Below, piece by piece: positions 5,470-13,210 of a stretch of DNA of 31,260 bases. The notes beneath the pieces are model-generated. The model searched no databases, was not told the DNA's origin, and was given only the letters and a program-made list of their open reading frames with translations. The stretch's first letter is position 1, and every line of letters starts with the position of its first letter. The stretch lies in the IMG/VR virus record IMGVR_UViG_3300047354_000692, positions 1 through 31,260 of that record; one strand, given 5' to 3'. The position numbers and the translations under genes were made by a program. Source of the stretch: a virus.

Positions 5470-6354
5470 TTAGCTCTTTTTGGCTCGTTTATGTAATGCA
5501 CGTAGGTTATTTACGTATGCAGGTCCTGCTTGCACTATATCATCAAGCATTTCTATTGCAGGCATATATGCTTGCACCATACCACTACTAGCCGCTTGTC
5601 CATTGCTCGCTTGCTGTAGGAAACGTTTAGTTAGTGCTAGATTCTTAGATCCAACTAGATATCTATACAATGCTAGATTTTGTTGTGAGCCAGCTAGGTC
5701 TGGTTTTGATACTGTAGGCTCTGGATCAGTGACACTAGCTTTCTCCATGTTTTTAATTGCAGCCCACTTTTCAAAGTCATCAATTAAGTCTGAGCTTCTA
5801 AGCTTTGCCCTTGTCGCAAATATTAACCGTGTAGCAACTAAACGCTTATCTGATCTAGTTTGTTTATCCCAGTTCAGTATACTTCTACGAACTGCTTTGT
5901 AATCGGAGTTAGTAATTCTCAAAGCAGATTCGAGTTTAATAAACAAAGAACTAGGATTAACTTCACTACCGTTAGCTAATGCTCGAATATATCTATTAAT
6001 ATCAAGTACAGGAATACGTGAGTTTCTTTTCATTTCTTTAGCTGACTTAGGATCTTTTAACTTATTTTGTGCAGAATCACCTCCTACTATAAAATATATA
6101 AAGTTATAAAGATCTGTACCCATGATTCTATAATATCTATAAGTTTCAAAGCCCACAGTCTTTTTAGCGTATTTTTGCACTATGTTTTTAAAATCGGGAT
6201 ACTTACGCATAGTTTCTAATATTAATAGTGTTAGGTACAATCTCTCACAACAATCTGAGAATGTTAGCTTTTTTGAACTTCCATTATCTTTTGTCATACG
6301 TGCTTCGTGCAAGTCCTTAATGAATGAGAATGCTTCTTCTTTAGAAGTATCCAT
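5470..6354 (-). CDS. Conserved hypothetical phage protein (about 294 aa)
   Basis: Mostly helical, basic protein without recognisable domain. Landmarks are FIKDLHEARMTKDNGS near the N-terminus, TYRYYRIMGTDLYNFIYFI in the first third and a QQNLALYRYLVGSKNLALTK segment near the C-terminus. The start is uncertain. The frame is open back to an ATG at 6408, but the ATG at 6354 (MDTSKEEAFSF) has a strong ribosome site, AAGGAGG seven bases upstream, and is preferred. It lies in the virion gene block and ends near the late promoter of the next unit. Function unknown. Confidence 0.65.
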   Translation of the reverse strand: MDTSKEEAFSFIKDLHEARMTKDNGSSKKLTFSDCCERLYLTLLILETMRKYPDFKNIVQKYAKKTVGFETYRYYRIMGTDLYNFIYFIVGGDSAQNKLKDPKSAKEMKRNSRIPVLDINRYIRALANGSEVNPSSLFIKLESALRITNSDYKAVRRSILNWDKQTRSDKRLVATRLIFATRAKLRSSDLIDDFEKWAAIKNMEKASVTDPEPTVSKPDLAGSQQNLALYRYLVGSKNLALTKRFLQQASNGQAASSGMVQAYMPAIEMLDDIVQAGPAYVNNLRALHKRAKKS

Positions 6355-6414
6355 AGTATGGCCTCCTTCTATTGCTGCCCATTCAGTTGCTGTGTACCGA
6401 TCAGTCATTAAATA

Positions 6415-6879
6415 TTAGCCTCTTGCAAAGTCTTTTGCGTCGCGATCAATTTCGTCATCACTTGGTGCTTTATCTTCTGGTTCGTCATCTGGCTCATCTT
6501 GTGGCTCAGGGTCTTTAACACCAACATCAGTTTTCATACTAGCATTTTCTTCTGCTTTTTTAAGCAGTTTCATAATAGTTGGCTTGTCACAACCACAAGC
6601 AGATTCTAAATCTTTAAAAAATTTAGCAAGCTTTTGCTTTGGATCGCCGCTGCCTTCTGATGGATCTTTGATTCCAAAGGTGTTACCAACAGTAGTTAGT
6701 GCTGACCCAAGTGATCCCATTTTATTCATCATGCCTAGTTCTTCGTCTGACATTTTAGCTAGGCTTCCCGGCTCTCCTGTGCCTTGTCCTAGTTGTTGAA
6801 GTGTACGACCAAACCTTGCCATCTTTTGGGCAAAAGGTGATGCATCGTAGTAACCTTCTGTAATTTCATGTACTTTCAT
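6415..6879 (-). CDS. Hypothetical virion-block protein with capsid-targeting-like leader (154 aa)
   Basis: The start at 6879 (MKVHEITEGYYDASPFAQ) is chosen over an upstream in-frame ATG at 6921 because AAGGAG lies six bases before it. The leader contains ITE followed by Gly at residues 6-8, a match to the T4-type prohead protease site. The middle is Gly/Leu-rich (FGRTLQQLGQGTGEPGSLAK). The sequence CGCD near residue 105 is the only cysteine pair. The C-terminal 45 residues are strongly acidic with repeated EPxDEPxD units. Acidic tails and cleavable leaders are features of head-core proteins, so an internal head role is possible. Confidence 0.6.
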   Translation of the reverse strand: MKVHEITEGYYDASPFAQKMARFGRTLQQLGQGTGEPGSLAKMSDEELGMMNKMGSLGSALTTVGNTFGIKDPSEGSGDPKQKLAKFFKDLESACGCDKPTIMKLLKKAEENASMKTDVGVKDPEPQDEPDDEPEDKAPSDDEIDRDAKDFARG

Positions 6880-6889
6880 TTCTAACTCC

Positions 6890-7975
6890 TTAGTTTGGTT
6901 GCCATCTTGTACGAGGTACAAGTTTTACTTTTGATTTTTGTGCGACATAACCTTCGCCGCCTTTTTCGCCTGCTGTAGTTGCCTTAACGTCTGCATCTGC
7001 GGAATCTAATTGATCTATGATATTGTCCTTTACAGTCATTATTGTTTTGATAAGTCCAAATATACTTGCTAATGCTTTTGGTGAAGCATCATGCATACCT
7101 TTAATTTTTGCTTGCTTGTTTGCACTTACCTTACTAGTACTTAGCCATTCAAAGAATCCTGATTCTATATTTTTTAGCTGTTGTGTGCGTGTCATATGAT
7201 TGACATATGTATAAATGATATTCTTCATATCACTTAGACCTTTTTGTGGTGCAAGAAACTGATCAATTACTTTTGCACTTGCATTTGCTTTTTTACGTAT
7301 AGCATCTGTTTGTTTTGTATCAACCTTGGGTTGATGTGTTACATATGTTTGTCCTAGCACAACAACATCTCTATTATTAAAAATACTTACATCTTTAATA
7401 GGTGTGCTATCTTTACTCCCAAAAGTTTCATATGTAGTATGTGCTACGACACCAACTTGTGAGGCCGCTATGCGTTGCCCAAGCTCGCTTTTCTTAGTCA
7501 CGGTGTATGTAACTTTGTTAGGAGTAAAGACAACCGCATCGTCTGCGTCAGTGTAAGGCTTGCGTGGAGTATAAAGTAAGTCTCCATAAGCATAGCCTTT
7601 AAAGCTAGGAGGTGTTGCTGACTTCATTAGTTCAAATACGCTAGCCATATCGCCAGCAAAGTCTTTACGCCAGTCTTCGCCTTTACCTGTGTTTAAAATA
7701 AACTTAGACAAGTCAGCTGATGTTGTTGACTTTTGTCTCCCCCAGCCATTTTTACCTACACATACAAATGTGCCGTCTGGTTCACGTCCCCAATAAAATG
7801 TAGGGTTGCCGTCCCATTTAATAGCTACATCACCTGAGTCACTGCCCATGCCGTCTAGTATATCTGCTGCTTTCATTGCGCCAGCTGATCCGTTAACAGT
7901 CACAAGATCTTCTACGTGATTATATTCGCGACCCTTAAATTCTTCGGTCAGTATTTTAAACTCTTGATATCTCAT
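6890..7975 (-). CDS. Putative covalent nucleotidyltransferase/ligase-like protein (DUF6267-type phage family)
   Basis: The 361-aa protein has VAIKWDGNPTFYWG at residues 50-63, which carries the K-x-D-G motif I (Lys53) of ATP-dependent DNA/RNA ligases and capping enzymes. FKGYAYGDLLYTP (about 125-137) could be motif III, and KVKLVPR near the end is a possible but weak motif V. The phage family it resembles (I recall DUF6267) has no proven activity, so ligase function is inferred. The N-terminus MRYQEFKILTEEF closely resembles the T4 internal-protein leader MKTYQEF and includes LTE at residues 9-11, a prohead-protease-type site. The start overlaps the stop of the nucleotidyltransferase gene as ATGA, so the two proteins are made together. 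Confidence 0.6.
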   Translation of the reverse strand: MRYQEFKILTEEFKGREYNHVEDLVTVNGSAGAMKAADILDGMGSDSGDVAIKWDGNPTFYWGREPDGTFVCVGKNGWGRQKSTTSADLSKFILNTGKGEDWRKDFAGDMASVFELMKSATPPSFKGYAYGDLLYTPRKPYTDADDAVVFTPNKVTYTVTKKSELGQRIAASQVGVVAHTTYETFGSKDSTPIKDVSIFNNRDVVVLGQTYVTHQPKVDTKQTDAIRKKANASAKVIDQFLAPQKGLSDMKNIIYTYVNHMTRTQQLKNIESGFFEWLSTSKVSANKQAKIKGMHDASPKALASIFGLIKTIMTVKDNIIDQLDSADADVKATTAGEKGGEGYVAQKSKVKLVPRTRWQPN

Positions 7976-8742
7976 TTTGGTAGCAGTTCTTTGATCCGTC
8001 TAAGCTGTTTGTCTTCTAATGTTTCAGTTGGTGCAGGTATCTTCTTTTTCATCCAAGCACTTTCTGGATCAGCTTCGTACTTGTCTACAATTGCTTGTGC
8101 TTCTGGATTTGCTTTTACAATACTTTCAACACTTCCTAAGTCCGCAGCTTTTGCTTTTGGATTTAAAAGAATCTTAGCTACTTGATTAAGATCGCTTGAT
8201 ATAAGTTCGTTAGTTTCCCTGTCAACTAGTCCTTTATACGCACTCCATTTCATGCCATTAGGATGATCGTCTGTTGTTTTTACTTTAGCAAGGTCAGCTA
8301 TCATAATTTGCTTGTGTACACCTTTGTACAACGATCCTTTAGGTAAGTCGTGTACGTGAAACTTTTGGGCTGTAGCACCGTTGTCTACTACCATAATATC
8401 AACTTGTTGAGGTGTGTCACCTATTGTGGTTTTAACATGTACAATTTGTCCTGACTTGCGTGTTTCAAAGCCAGCTTGCTGAAATAACTTTTCTAATTCT
8501 ATTTTTGCATTTTTTGTATCTGCAACTTTGAAGTGCTTTATTATAGTACCAGCATCAACAATCATATCTAAATCGCCACTTAGTTTACCTGGTGTTGGTG
8601 TTGCACCAGAACCAATTGGTAGTGCTTTGGCACCTGTAACTTTCATGACTTTATTAATTTGTTTCATCATGTCCGGTATCAGCTTTTGATCGAACTCAGC
8701 TGTACCTTGGAAGATGTTGCCACCTTCGTTAAGAATTGTCAT
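7972..8742 (-). CDS. Pol-beta-type nucleotidyltransferase-like protein
   Basis: Residues 43-63 read GSGATPTPGKLSGDLDMIV, the GS...DxD signature of pol-beta superfamily nucleotidyltransferases (Asp57 and Asp59). A third carboxylate is expected in QQVDIMVV (Asp115). The rest is helical with a KHFKV linker and a C-terminal basic region. Members add nucleotides to RNA ends, proteins or small molecules; the substrate here is unknown. It is coupled to the KxDG protein downstream. Its N-terminus, MTILNEGGN, contains LNE followed by Gly (residues 4-6), another possible prohead-protease site. The start has a clear ribosome site (AAGGAAAGCAGA before ATG). Confidence 0.7.
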   Translation of the reverse strand: MTILNEGGNIFQGTAEFDQKLIPDMMKQINKVMKVTGAKALPIGSGATPTPGKLSGDLDMIVDAGTIIKHFKVADTKNAKIELEKLFQQAGFETRKSGQIVHVKTTIGDTPQQVDIMVVDNGATAQKFHVHDLPKGSLYKGVHKQIMIADLAKVKTTDDHPNGMKWSAYKGLVDRETNELISSDLNQVAKILLNPKAKAADLGSVESIVKANPEAQAIVDKYEADPESAWMKKKIPAPTETLEDKQLRRIKELLPK

Positions 8743-9004
8743 TCTGCTTTCCTTCTCGTATTCTATGGATTGCCCTACGAAACTTACGAGGATCGCCTGA
8801 TTTAATACTATTAATAAAACGGCGCTCTAGTTCAGAAGCTGTGTCTATATCATAATGACTATGTACCCGACTGAGCAGATTAATAGCACTCTCAATGATA
8901 TTATTCGCAGTGGTATCAATAAACAAATCATTATCACGATTGCCATGTACCTGGTTTAATTCGTCTAAAATTGATCTGGTACGTTTCTTCATAGTTTCTC
9001 TCAC
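8729..9004 (-). CDS. Conserved small T4-like phage protein (87-91 aa)
   Basis: The core KKRTRSILDELNQVHGNRD, ANNIIESAINLLSRVHSHYD and ELERRFINSIKSGDPRKF is a helical, basic protein of a type I recall from many marine T4-like phages, function unassigned. The listed start is GTG at 9004, with AAGGA three bases upstream. An alternative is ATG at 8992 (MKKRTRSILDEL), which matches the start remembered for relatives but has only a weak GAGAG site. It overlaps the nucleotidyltransferase start by 14 bases. A divergent late promoter pair lies just upstream. Confidence 0.7.
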   Translation of the reverse strand: MRETMKKRTRSILDELNQVHGNRDNDLFIDTTANNIIESAINLLSRVHSHYDIDTASELERRFINSIKSGDPRKFRRAIHRIREGKQNDNS

Positions 9005-9017
9005 ACTTCCTTATGTG

Positions 9018-9043
9018 TATTTATAAGGTTTGGAGTATAAATA
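9018..9043. promoter_or_regulatory. Divergent pair of T4-type late promoters
   Basis: TATAAATA occurs on the minus strand at 9025-9018, serving the gene ending its leader at 9004, and on the plus strand at 9036-9043, serving the lipase. Both are exact late-box matches, set back to back with 10 bases between them. Confidence 0.75.
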
Positions 9044-9080
9044 TTGCTGTAACGACTACTTCTAGTCGCTACTATAGCAA
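9044..9080 (+). other. Strong RNA hairpin in the lipase leader
   Basis: TTGCTGTA (9044-9051, partly overlapping) pairs with TATAGCAA (9073-9080), then CGACTA (9053-9058) pairs with TAGTCG (9063-9068) around a CTTC loop, with a small internal bulge. The stem ends two bases before the ribosome site AAGGAGG. No T run follows, so it is not a terminator. It could protect the mRNA 5' end or place the ribosome site. Confidence 0.55.
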
Positions 9081-9092
9081 TAAGGAGGAAAG

Positions 9093-9878
9093 ATGCCGGG
9101 TATTTTAGATCTCGATACATATAATCGATCATTACTTTTCGCGAAGTTATCAAAGTATGCTTATTATAACATCAATAGTGCAAAAAAGCAAGCGAAAAAA
9201 TTAGGTTTTACAACAACAGAATTTTATGACCGGGACGGTGCTCAAGCATATAGATTCCAAAATAAAACAGATATGGTTATAGCTTGTAGGGGAACACAGC
9301 CTACACAGTATAGTGATATACAAGCAGACTTAAAGGCAATGCCTGTCGTTGCTGAAACTGTGTCCAGAGTGCATAGAGGTTTTAAGGACGAAGTAGACGA
9401 CTTATGGCCTATGATACTAGAAGATATACAACGTAAAGCAAATGCAAAGAAAACTGTTTGGTTCTGTGGACATTCGTTAGGTGCAGCTATGGCAACTATT
9501 ATGGCTAGCAGATGTTATCATCATGAAGGTATTCCAAATCCGTATGAGCTTTACACTTACGGTAGTCCAAGAGTAGGATGGACCAAGTATTGTACATCTT
9601 TAGGCGTCAGACATATTAGATGGGTAAACAATAACGATATAGTCACAAGAGTTCCATTAAACATAATGGGATATAGACACCATGGCATGGAACACTATCT
9701 AAACACTTGGGGCAATGTTCGTACACTCACAGGATGGCAAAGAACTAAAGACAGGTTTAGAGGTATTTGGAGAGGTATCAAAGTAATGAAAGTTGATAGT
9801 TTCTCAGATCACTCTATTGATGCTTATGTAATGCACATTAAAAAAGCCGCTGAAGGTATGGAAACACCGCAAGTTTAG
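9093..9878 (+). CDS. Class 3 lipase-like alpha/beta hydrolase
   Basis: The 261-aa protein has the lipase (class 3) layout: an oxyanion-side [15 protein letters not shown] (about 66-80), the nucleophile elbow [14 protein letters not shown] with Ser128, [15 protein letters not shown], a likely catalytic Asp in NNDIVTRVP, and His in [11 protein letters not shown]. There is no signal peptide, so it acts in the cytoplasm or is released at lysis. The ribosome site TAAGGAGGAAAG is strong and the gene follows a late promoter and hairpin. It may hydrolyse host lipids late in infection. The stop overlaps that of prs on the opposite strand by four bases. Confidence 0.85.
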   Translation: MPGILDLDTYNRSLLFAKLSKYAYYNINSAKKQAKKLGFTTTEFYDRDGAQAYRFQNKTDMVIACRGTQPTQYSDIQADLKAMPVVAETVSRVHRGFKDEVDDLWPMILEDIQRKANAKKTVWFCGHSLGAAMATIMASRCYHHEGIPNPYELYTYGSPRVGWTKYCTSLGVRHIRWVNNNDIVTRVPLNIMGYRHHGMEHYLNTWGNVRTLTGWQRTKDRFRGIWRGIKVMKVDSFSDHSIDAYVMHIKKAAEGMETPQV

Positions 9879-10807
9879 TCAAACAGTGAACTTACGCTTT
9901 CTTCGTTAGTAACTCTACGAATAGCTTCACCGAATAGTGTTCCAACACTTACTTCACGCAATTTCTTAAGTTTACTAAAGTCCCTAGTGTTGATACTGTC
10001 AGTAACTACTAGTTCATCAAGTACACTCTTTTCTACACGTTTAACTGCTTCTCCACTTAGCACTCCGTGTGTAATATAAGCTCTAACACTTAATGCTCCT
10101 GCATCCATAATAGCTTGTGCCGCACCACATAGTGTTCCTCCGCTGTCTACAATGTCATCTACTAGAATAGCATGCTTGTCTTTCACATCACCAATTAGTG
10201 CCATTACTTCACTAACACCTGCTTGTGGTCTACGCTTATCAACGACAGCAATATCTCCATGAAACATATCAGCAAACTTTCTAGCACGAACTGCACCGCC
10301 TGCATCAGGCGAAACAAAGACAGTGCCTTGATTAACATTAACATGTGATCTAATATCATCTGCAAATACGATACGGCTTGTTAAATCGTCCACTGGAATA
10401 TCAAAGAACCCCTGTATTTGTCCTGCATGTAAATCCATTGTAAGTATTCTATCTGCACCAGCTGTTGTAATTAAATTAGCAACCAACTTAGCAGTAATAG
10501 GTGTACGACTTGCACTCTTACGATCTTGACGAGCATAACCAAAGTAAGGAATAACTGCTGTAATACGACTAGCACTACTACGCTTGGCAGCATCAATCAT
10601 TATAAGCAATTCCATTAAACTATCGTTTACAGGAGTTGATGTTGAGTTACAAATAAAAACATCTTCTCCCCTTATATTTTCTAAAAACTCTACACTGGTT
10701 TCTCCGTCCGCAAAGTTACTTACTTTAGCAGGAACTAATGTGGCAAAACAGTGTTGTGCGATTCTATCAGCTAACTCCGGATTCGCATTGCCAGTTATTA
10801 TCTTCAT
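9875..10807 (-). CDS. prs: Ribose-phosphate pyrophosphokinase (PRPP synthetase)
   Basis: The protein makes PRPP from ribose-5-phosphate and ATP, the entry point to purine, pyrimidine and NAD synthesis. Visible signatures are [41 protein letters not shown] (ATP-binding loop region), [32 protein letters not shown] and the PRPP-binding loop [14 protein letters not shown]. Length (about 310 aa) is normal for bacterial class I enzymes. The frame can be extended to a TTG at 10813; the ATG at 10807 (MKIITGNAN), just after the TGA of the ugd-like gene, is preferred. It shares a transcript with that gene from the sigma-70 promoter at 11636-11664, so it should be an early gene. Confidence 0.93.
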   Translation of the reverse strand: MKIITGNANPELADRIAQHCFATLVPAKVSNFADGETSVEFLENIRGEDVFICNSTSTPVNDSLMELLIMIDAAKRSSASRITAVIPYFGYARQDRKSASRTPITAKLVANLITTAGADRILTMDLHAGQIQGFFDIPVDDLTSRIVFADDIRSHVNVNQGTVFVSPDAGGAVRARKFADMFHGDIAVVDKRRPQAGVSEVMALIGDVKDKHAILVDDIVDSGGTLCGAAQAIMDAGALSVRAYITHGVLSGEAVKRVEKSVLDELVVTDSINTRDFSKLKKLREVSVGTLFGEAIRRVTNEESVSSLFD

Positions 10808-10809
10808 CT

Positions 10810-11610
10810 TCAAGTGTCACCCTTCCTTACGTTATTATTATATTGAATAGCTTCTCGTATCAACGACAAGTCTATATCAAAGTCCTGTGCTGTTTTTAGA
10901 ATTGCTTGGGTGTCTTTGGGAAAACAGTGACCTCCGAAACCCCGTTCTGATGTTACTCTGCTGTGGCTATCTCCTATTCGGTTGTCGTCTGTTATTAAGG
11001 GTATGACTGCTTCGTGATCAACTTCAGCGGCTTTGCATAAATCATAAACTTGATTAAAGAAAGCAACTTTTGTAGCTAAAAAGCTGTTACGAAAATATTT
11101 AGCTAATATCAAATCTCTTGGATGTGCGTGTTTAATCTTTACTACTTTGTTGGGTCTGATCATTACTCTTTCTAATATTCTTTCCCAAAAGTAATAGTGT
11201 CCACCTCCCATATAAAAAGTTTCAGTAGCAAGCATATCTTCTACTGCATGTTCTGCTCTTATAAACTCAGGGGAGAATGTAATTGTATGTGTTGGGAACA
11301 AACTTTCTATTTGTTCCCAACCTTCAAGACTGATTGTGCTTTTGATTAGTACCGGAGTTTTTGGATCTGTATCTGTGAGTACATCAAAGACATTTGACAT
11401 ATCACATTCACCAGTTTCTGCTTGCGGAGTACTTACGCAGATTATTACTCCTTCAGCGTTTGTGTCACTGATTTTTAATCCGCATGTAAGATCTTTTCCT
11501 AGTATTCTATAATACTCAGGATCAACTATTTTGGTAGTTACACCACACTCTTTTAGATAGGCTTCGACAGCTCTACCAACATGGCCATACCCTGCAATAG
11601 TTATTCTCAT
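10810..11610 (-). CDS. Short UDP-glucose/GDP-mannose dehydrogenase-like protein
   Basis: The N-terminal Rossmann motif ([18 protein letters not shown]), VIICVSTPQ, an [15 protein letters not shown] segment and the catalytic cysteine loop [11 protein letters not shown] are characteristic of the UDP-glucose/GDP-mannose dehydrogenase family. At 266 aa it is far shorter than the usual 390-450; the C-terminal UDP-sugar-binding domain is absent. Such short versions occur in marine phages. It may oxidise a nucleotide sugar as a dimer with altered binding, or act on another substrate. It overlaps no other gene at its 5' end and is coupled to prs. Confidence 0.85.
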   Translation of the reverse strand: MRITIAGYGHVGRAVEAYLKECGVTTKIVDPEYYRILGKDLTCGLKISDTNAEGVIICVSTPQAETGECDMSNVFDVLTDTDPKTPVLIKSTISLEGWEQIESLFPTHTITFSPEFIRAEHAVEDMLATETFYMGGGHYYFWERILERVMIRPNKVVKIKHAHPRDLILAKYFRNSFLATKVAFFNQVYDLCKAAEVDHEAVIPLITDDNRIGDSHSRVTSERGFGGHCFPKDTQAILKTAQDFDIDLSLIREAIQYNNNVRKGDT

Positions 11611-11635
11611 TGATACTTCCGCAAATGTTTCTTAT

Positions 11636-11664
11636 AGTATACTATCTAATACTAACATTGTCAA
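11636..11664 (-). promoter_or_regulatory. Near-consensus sigma-70 promoter for the ugd-like/prs pair
   Basis: Minus strand: TTGACA (11664-11659), 17-base spacer, TATACT (11641-11636). The -35 hexamer and spacing are perfect and the -10 differs by one base. The ugd-like ATG is 26 bases further on, after GGAAGTATCA. Confidence 0.8.
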
Positions 11665-11671
11665 GTTAAAT

Positions 11672-12631
11672 TTAAAATCCATTTGGTATTAATATATAAT
11701 GGATTGTTAATACAATAGCAACCGATGCTCCTAGTCCAATCATCATCTTTTGGAAGTCTCTTGCCACCAAAGGAAATACACTTTTGAACTTTGTCTTGCC
11801 AGTGAATTGTGCAATAGCAAGTTCTCTACCTGCAAGCATACCAACGAATACCCAAGTAGTTGACATAGGTATATCATTTAGCTCTTTGAAAAAGTACAAG
11901 CATAACCAATAGAACAAATCAATTAGTGTAGCACTTCGCACATATCTTGTGTTATGTTTTTCTAATACAATTGATTGTATCTTGCCGCCACGTTCTTTAA
12001 ACATCCAGAATAAACCTGCAACAAATACAAAACTAACAAGCACCATTAAATCTACAGGAACTTGTCGTGGTAGAAATACTGCAATGTTAGCCATATCATG
12101 TGATAACCAAGTCCACCATAGTCCGCCTGTTGCTACCCATTGTGCAACACGCCACCAAGACTTGTGTTCTTCTCTAACAGGAACTGTTTCATCAAGCTTC
12201 CTGCTTACTAGGTACCAAACACCGTATGCGAATAGTGCCGCAATACCATATCCCATTATACTTTTCATAAGCATTTTCTCTAGTACAAATGTACTTGCGA
12301 ATGCACTTAGTACTAAGAAGCTAGTTGATACAGGTACACCAAGTCTAGTAAGTAATACAAGTATACCTGGTGCCGCTGCATGATACCATTGTATTTCTTG
12401 CCACGGTATTTTATTAAGACGGCCATAACTTATATCGCCGCCATTAGTTGCCCAACCATACCAAAGCGTGGCAAGTAATACTGTACTTGCTGATGCCCAT
12501 AATATTTTGTAGTTGAATCTCTCATTGTTTGATGCCATCCATGTACCGAGAGTCTGTACTGAATCGTTTGCAATAACTGCATAAGCAGCAAATAGGAACC
12601 CGACCAGGCTCCATAAGGTGAGTGCGTCCAT
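11672..12631 (-). CDS. PiT-family inorganic phosphate permease
   Basis: The 319-aa membrane protein has the PiT signature in both inverted halves: AVIANDSVQTLGTWMAS near residue 17 with GVPVSTSFLVLSAF, and LSHDMANIAVFLPR with NDIPMSTTWVFVGMLAGRE. The ANDS/DMAN and PxST elements coordinate phosphate and cation. About nine to ten membrane helices are visible. It is shorter than typical bacterial PitA (about 500 aa). PiT proteins import phosphate, often as a metal-phosphate complex, driven by H+ or Na+. Phosphate limits marine phage yield, so an import boost is plausible. A TATAAATA box (12714-12707) and ribosome site AGAGGAGATAACAA precede the start; the leader folds a GATGG/CCATC hairpin. Confidence 0.9.
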   Translation of the reverse strand: MDALTLWSLVGFLFAAYAVIANDSVQTLGTWMASNNERFNYKILWASASTVLLATLWYGWATNGGDISYGRLNKIPWQEIQWYHAAAPGILVLLTRLGVPVSTSFLVLSAFASTFVLEKMLMKSIMGYGIAALFAYGVWYLVSRKLDETVPVREEHKSWWRVAQWVATGGLWWTWLSHDMANIAVFLPRQVPVDLMVLVSFVFVAGLFWMFKERGGKIQSIVLEKHNTRYVRSATLIDLFYWLCLYFFKELNDIPMSTTWVFVGMLAGRELAIAQFTGKTKFKSVFPLVARDFQKMMIGLGASVAIVLTIHYILIPNGF

Positions 12632-12706
12632 TTGTTATCTCCTCTGCTTGATGGCTTTACCCCATCGCTCACATATTAAGACCAGGCTCGACGTTGCCCG
12701 ACTGAT

Positions 12707-12714
12707 TATTTATA
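12707..12714 (-). promoter_or_regulatory. T4-type late promoter TATAAATA before the phosphate permease
   Basis: TATAAATA on the minus strand, 76 bases before the permease ATG. The leader between them contains the small hairpin GATGG/CCATC at about 12650-12666. Confidence 0.65.
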
Positions 12715-12747
12715 ATAACTCCTATTATTAACAATATCAATAGAGTA

Positions 12748-12776
12748 TTGACACGGTATGCATATCGTGCATAGTA
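12748..12776 (+). promoter_or_regulatory. Sigma-70-like promoter for the small-gene/AOX operon
   Basis: TTGACA (12748-12753), 17-base spacer and a weak -10 (ATAGTA, 12771-12776). The spacer contains TATGCATA, a palindrome that could be an operator. A second, late-type box GATAAATA lies at 12847-12854, so the operon could be read both early and late. Confidence 0.5.
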
Positions 12777-12846
12777 GGTATTTGCAAAAAAAATGGTAAA
12801 ATCGTGGTTTATCCGCTCTAAACTGTACGTTTTATAGCTTCTCGAT

Positions 12847-12854
12847 GATAAATA
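12847..12854 (+). promoter_or_regulatory. T4-type late promoter GATAAATA before the small-gene operon
   Basis: GATAAATA on the plus strand just upstream of the first hairpin of the leader and 48 bases before the first small ORF. Confidence 0.5.
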
Positions 12855-12859
12855 AAAGC

Positions 12860-12975
12860 GTTACAGTAAATGTAACCACACACAGACACATAGGATAGAC
12901 TATGGGAGTTGAAAGCACTCCTAAAACAGCAATTGACGATGTCCAAAGCGACATTGACGCCGAGAAAAGACTCGG
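12860..12975 (+). ncRNA. Structured leader with four consecutive hairpins
   Basis: Four stem-loops follow one another: GTTACA/TGTAAC (12860-12876), GGAGT/ACTCC (12905-12921), CGATGTC/GACATTG (12937-12956, one G-U pair) and CCGAG/CTCGG (12960-12975). The last three have short, A-rich loops of six or seven bases. Such a run is unusual for coding sequence and suggests a cis-acting RNA or a small RNA. However, the last three also lie inside a 35-codon ORF, so both readings must be kept. No known riboswitch class is recognised. Confidence 0.4.
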
Positions 12976-13009
12976 GGTATTGCTTTCCTTAAGCATCCAA
13001 CATTTTTAA
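12902..13009 (+). CDS. Possible 35-aa peptide in the structured leader
   Basis: ATG at 12902 with AGGA six bases upstream opens a frame to TAA at 13007-13009, encoding MGVESTPKTAIDDVQSDIDA and a further 15 residues ending SIQHF. The ribosome site is good and the next gene follows after 15 bases, as in the rest of this operon. Its DNA forms three hairpins, so selection may be on RNA, peptide or both. No family recognised. Confidence 0.45.
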   Translation: MGVESTPKTAIDDVQSDIDAEKRLGVLLSLSIQHF

Positions 13010-13024
13010 ACTAGGAGATTCACA

Positions 13025-13210
13025 ATGAGAAATGTGACTAAAGTCCTACGGCAACTGTTTGGATCTAAGACATCCAGTGACCACAACAGTTACCTAACAT
13101 GGGCAAAAACAGAGTACGGAAGCGATTGGCGTTTCGCGTATGATCATATGGTCAGGACTAGTGGTGAAAGACCACCACAATCAAATAATAATTTGAGAGG
13201 ATGGGTATAA
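13025..13210 (+). CDS. Small hypothetical protein (61 aa)
   Basis: MRNVTKVLRQLFGSKTSSDH begins a small basic protein with a central YLTWAKTEYGSDWRFAYDHM segment rich in aromatic residues and a polar tail. AGGAGATTCACA gives a clear ribosome site. Its stop overlaps the ATG of the next gene (TAATG). The length and amphipathic N-terminus recall the small alphaproteobacterial proteins near DUF1127 genes, but no family is assigned. Confidence 0.65.
   Translation: MRNVTKVLRQLFGSKTSSDHNSYLTWAKTEYGSDWRFAYDHMVRTSGERPPQSNNNLRGWV

Noticed and set aside
11949-12383. Plus-strand 144-codon frame over the phosphate permease
   Set aside because: The opposite strand encodes a clear PiT permease; this frame is a shadow without family features.
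12430-12672. Minus-strand 80-codon frame overlapping the permease start
   Set aside because: Different frame of the permease and its leader; lies across the permease ribosome site and has no signal of its own.
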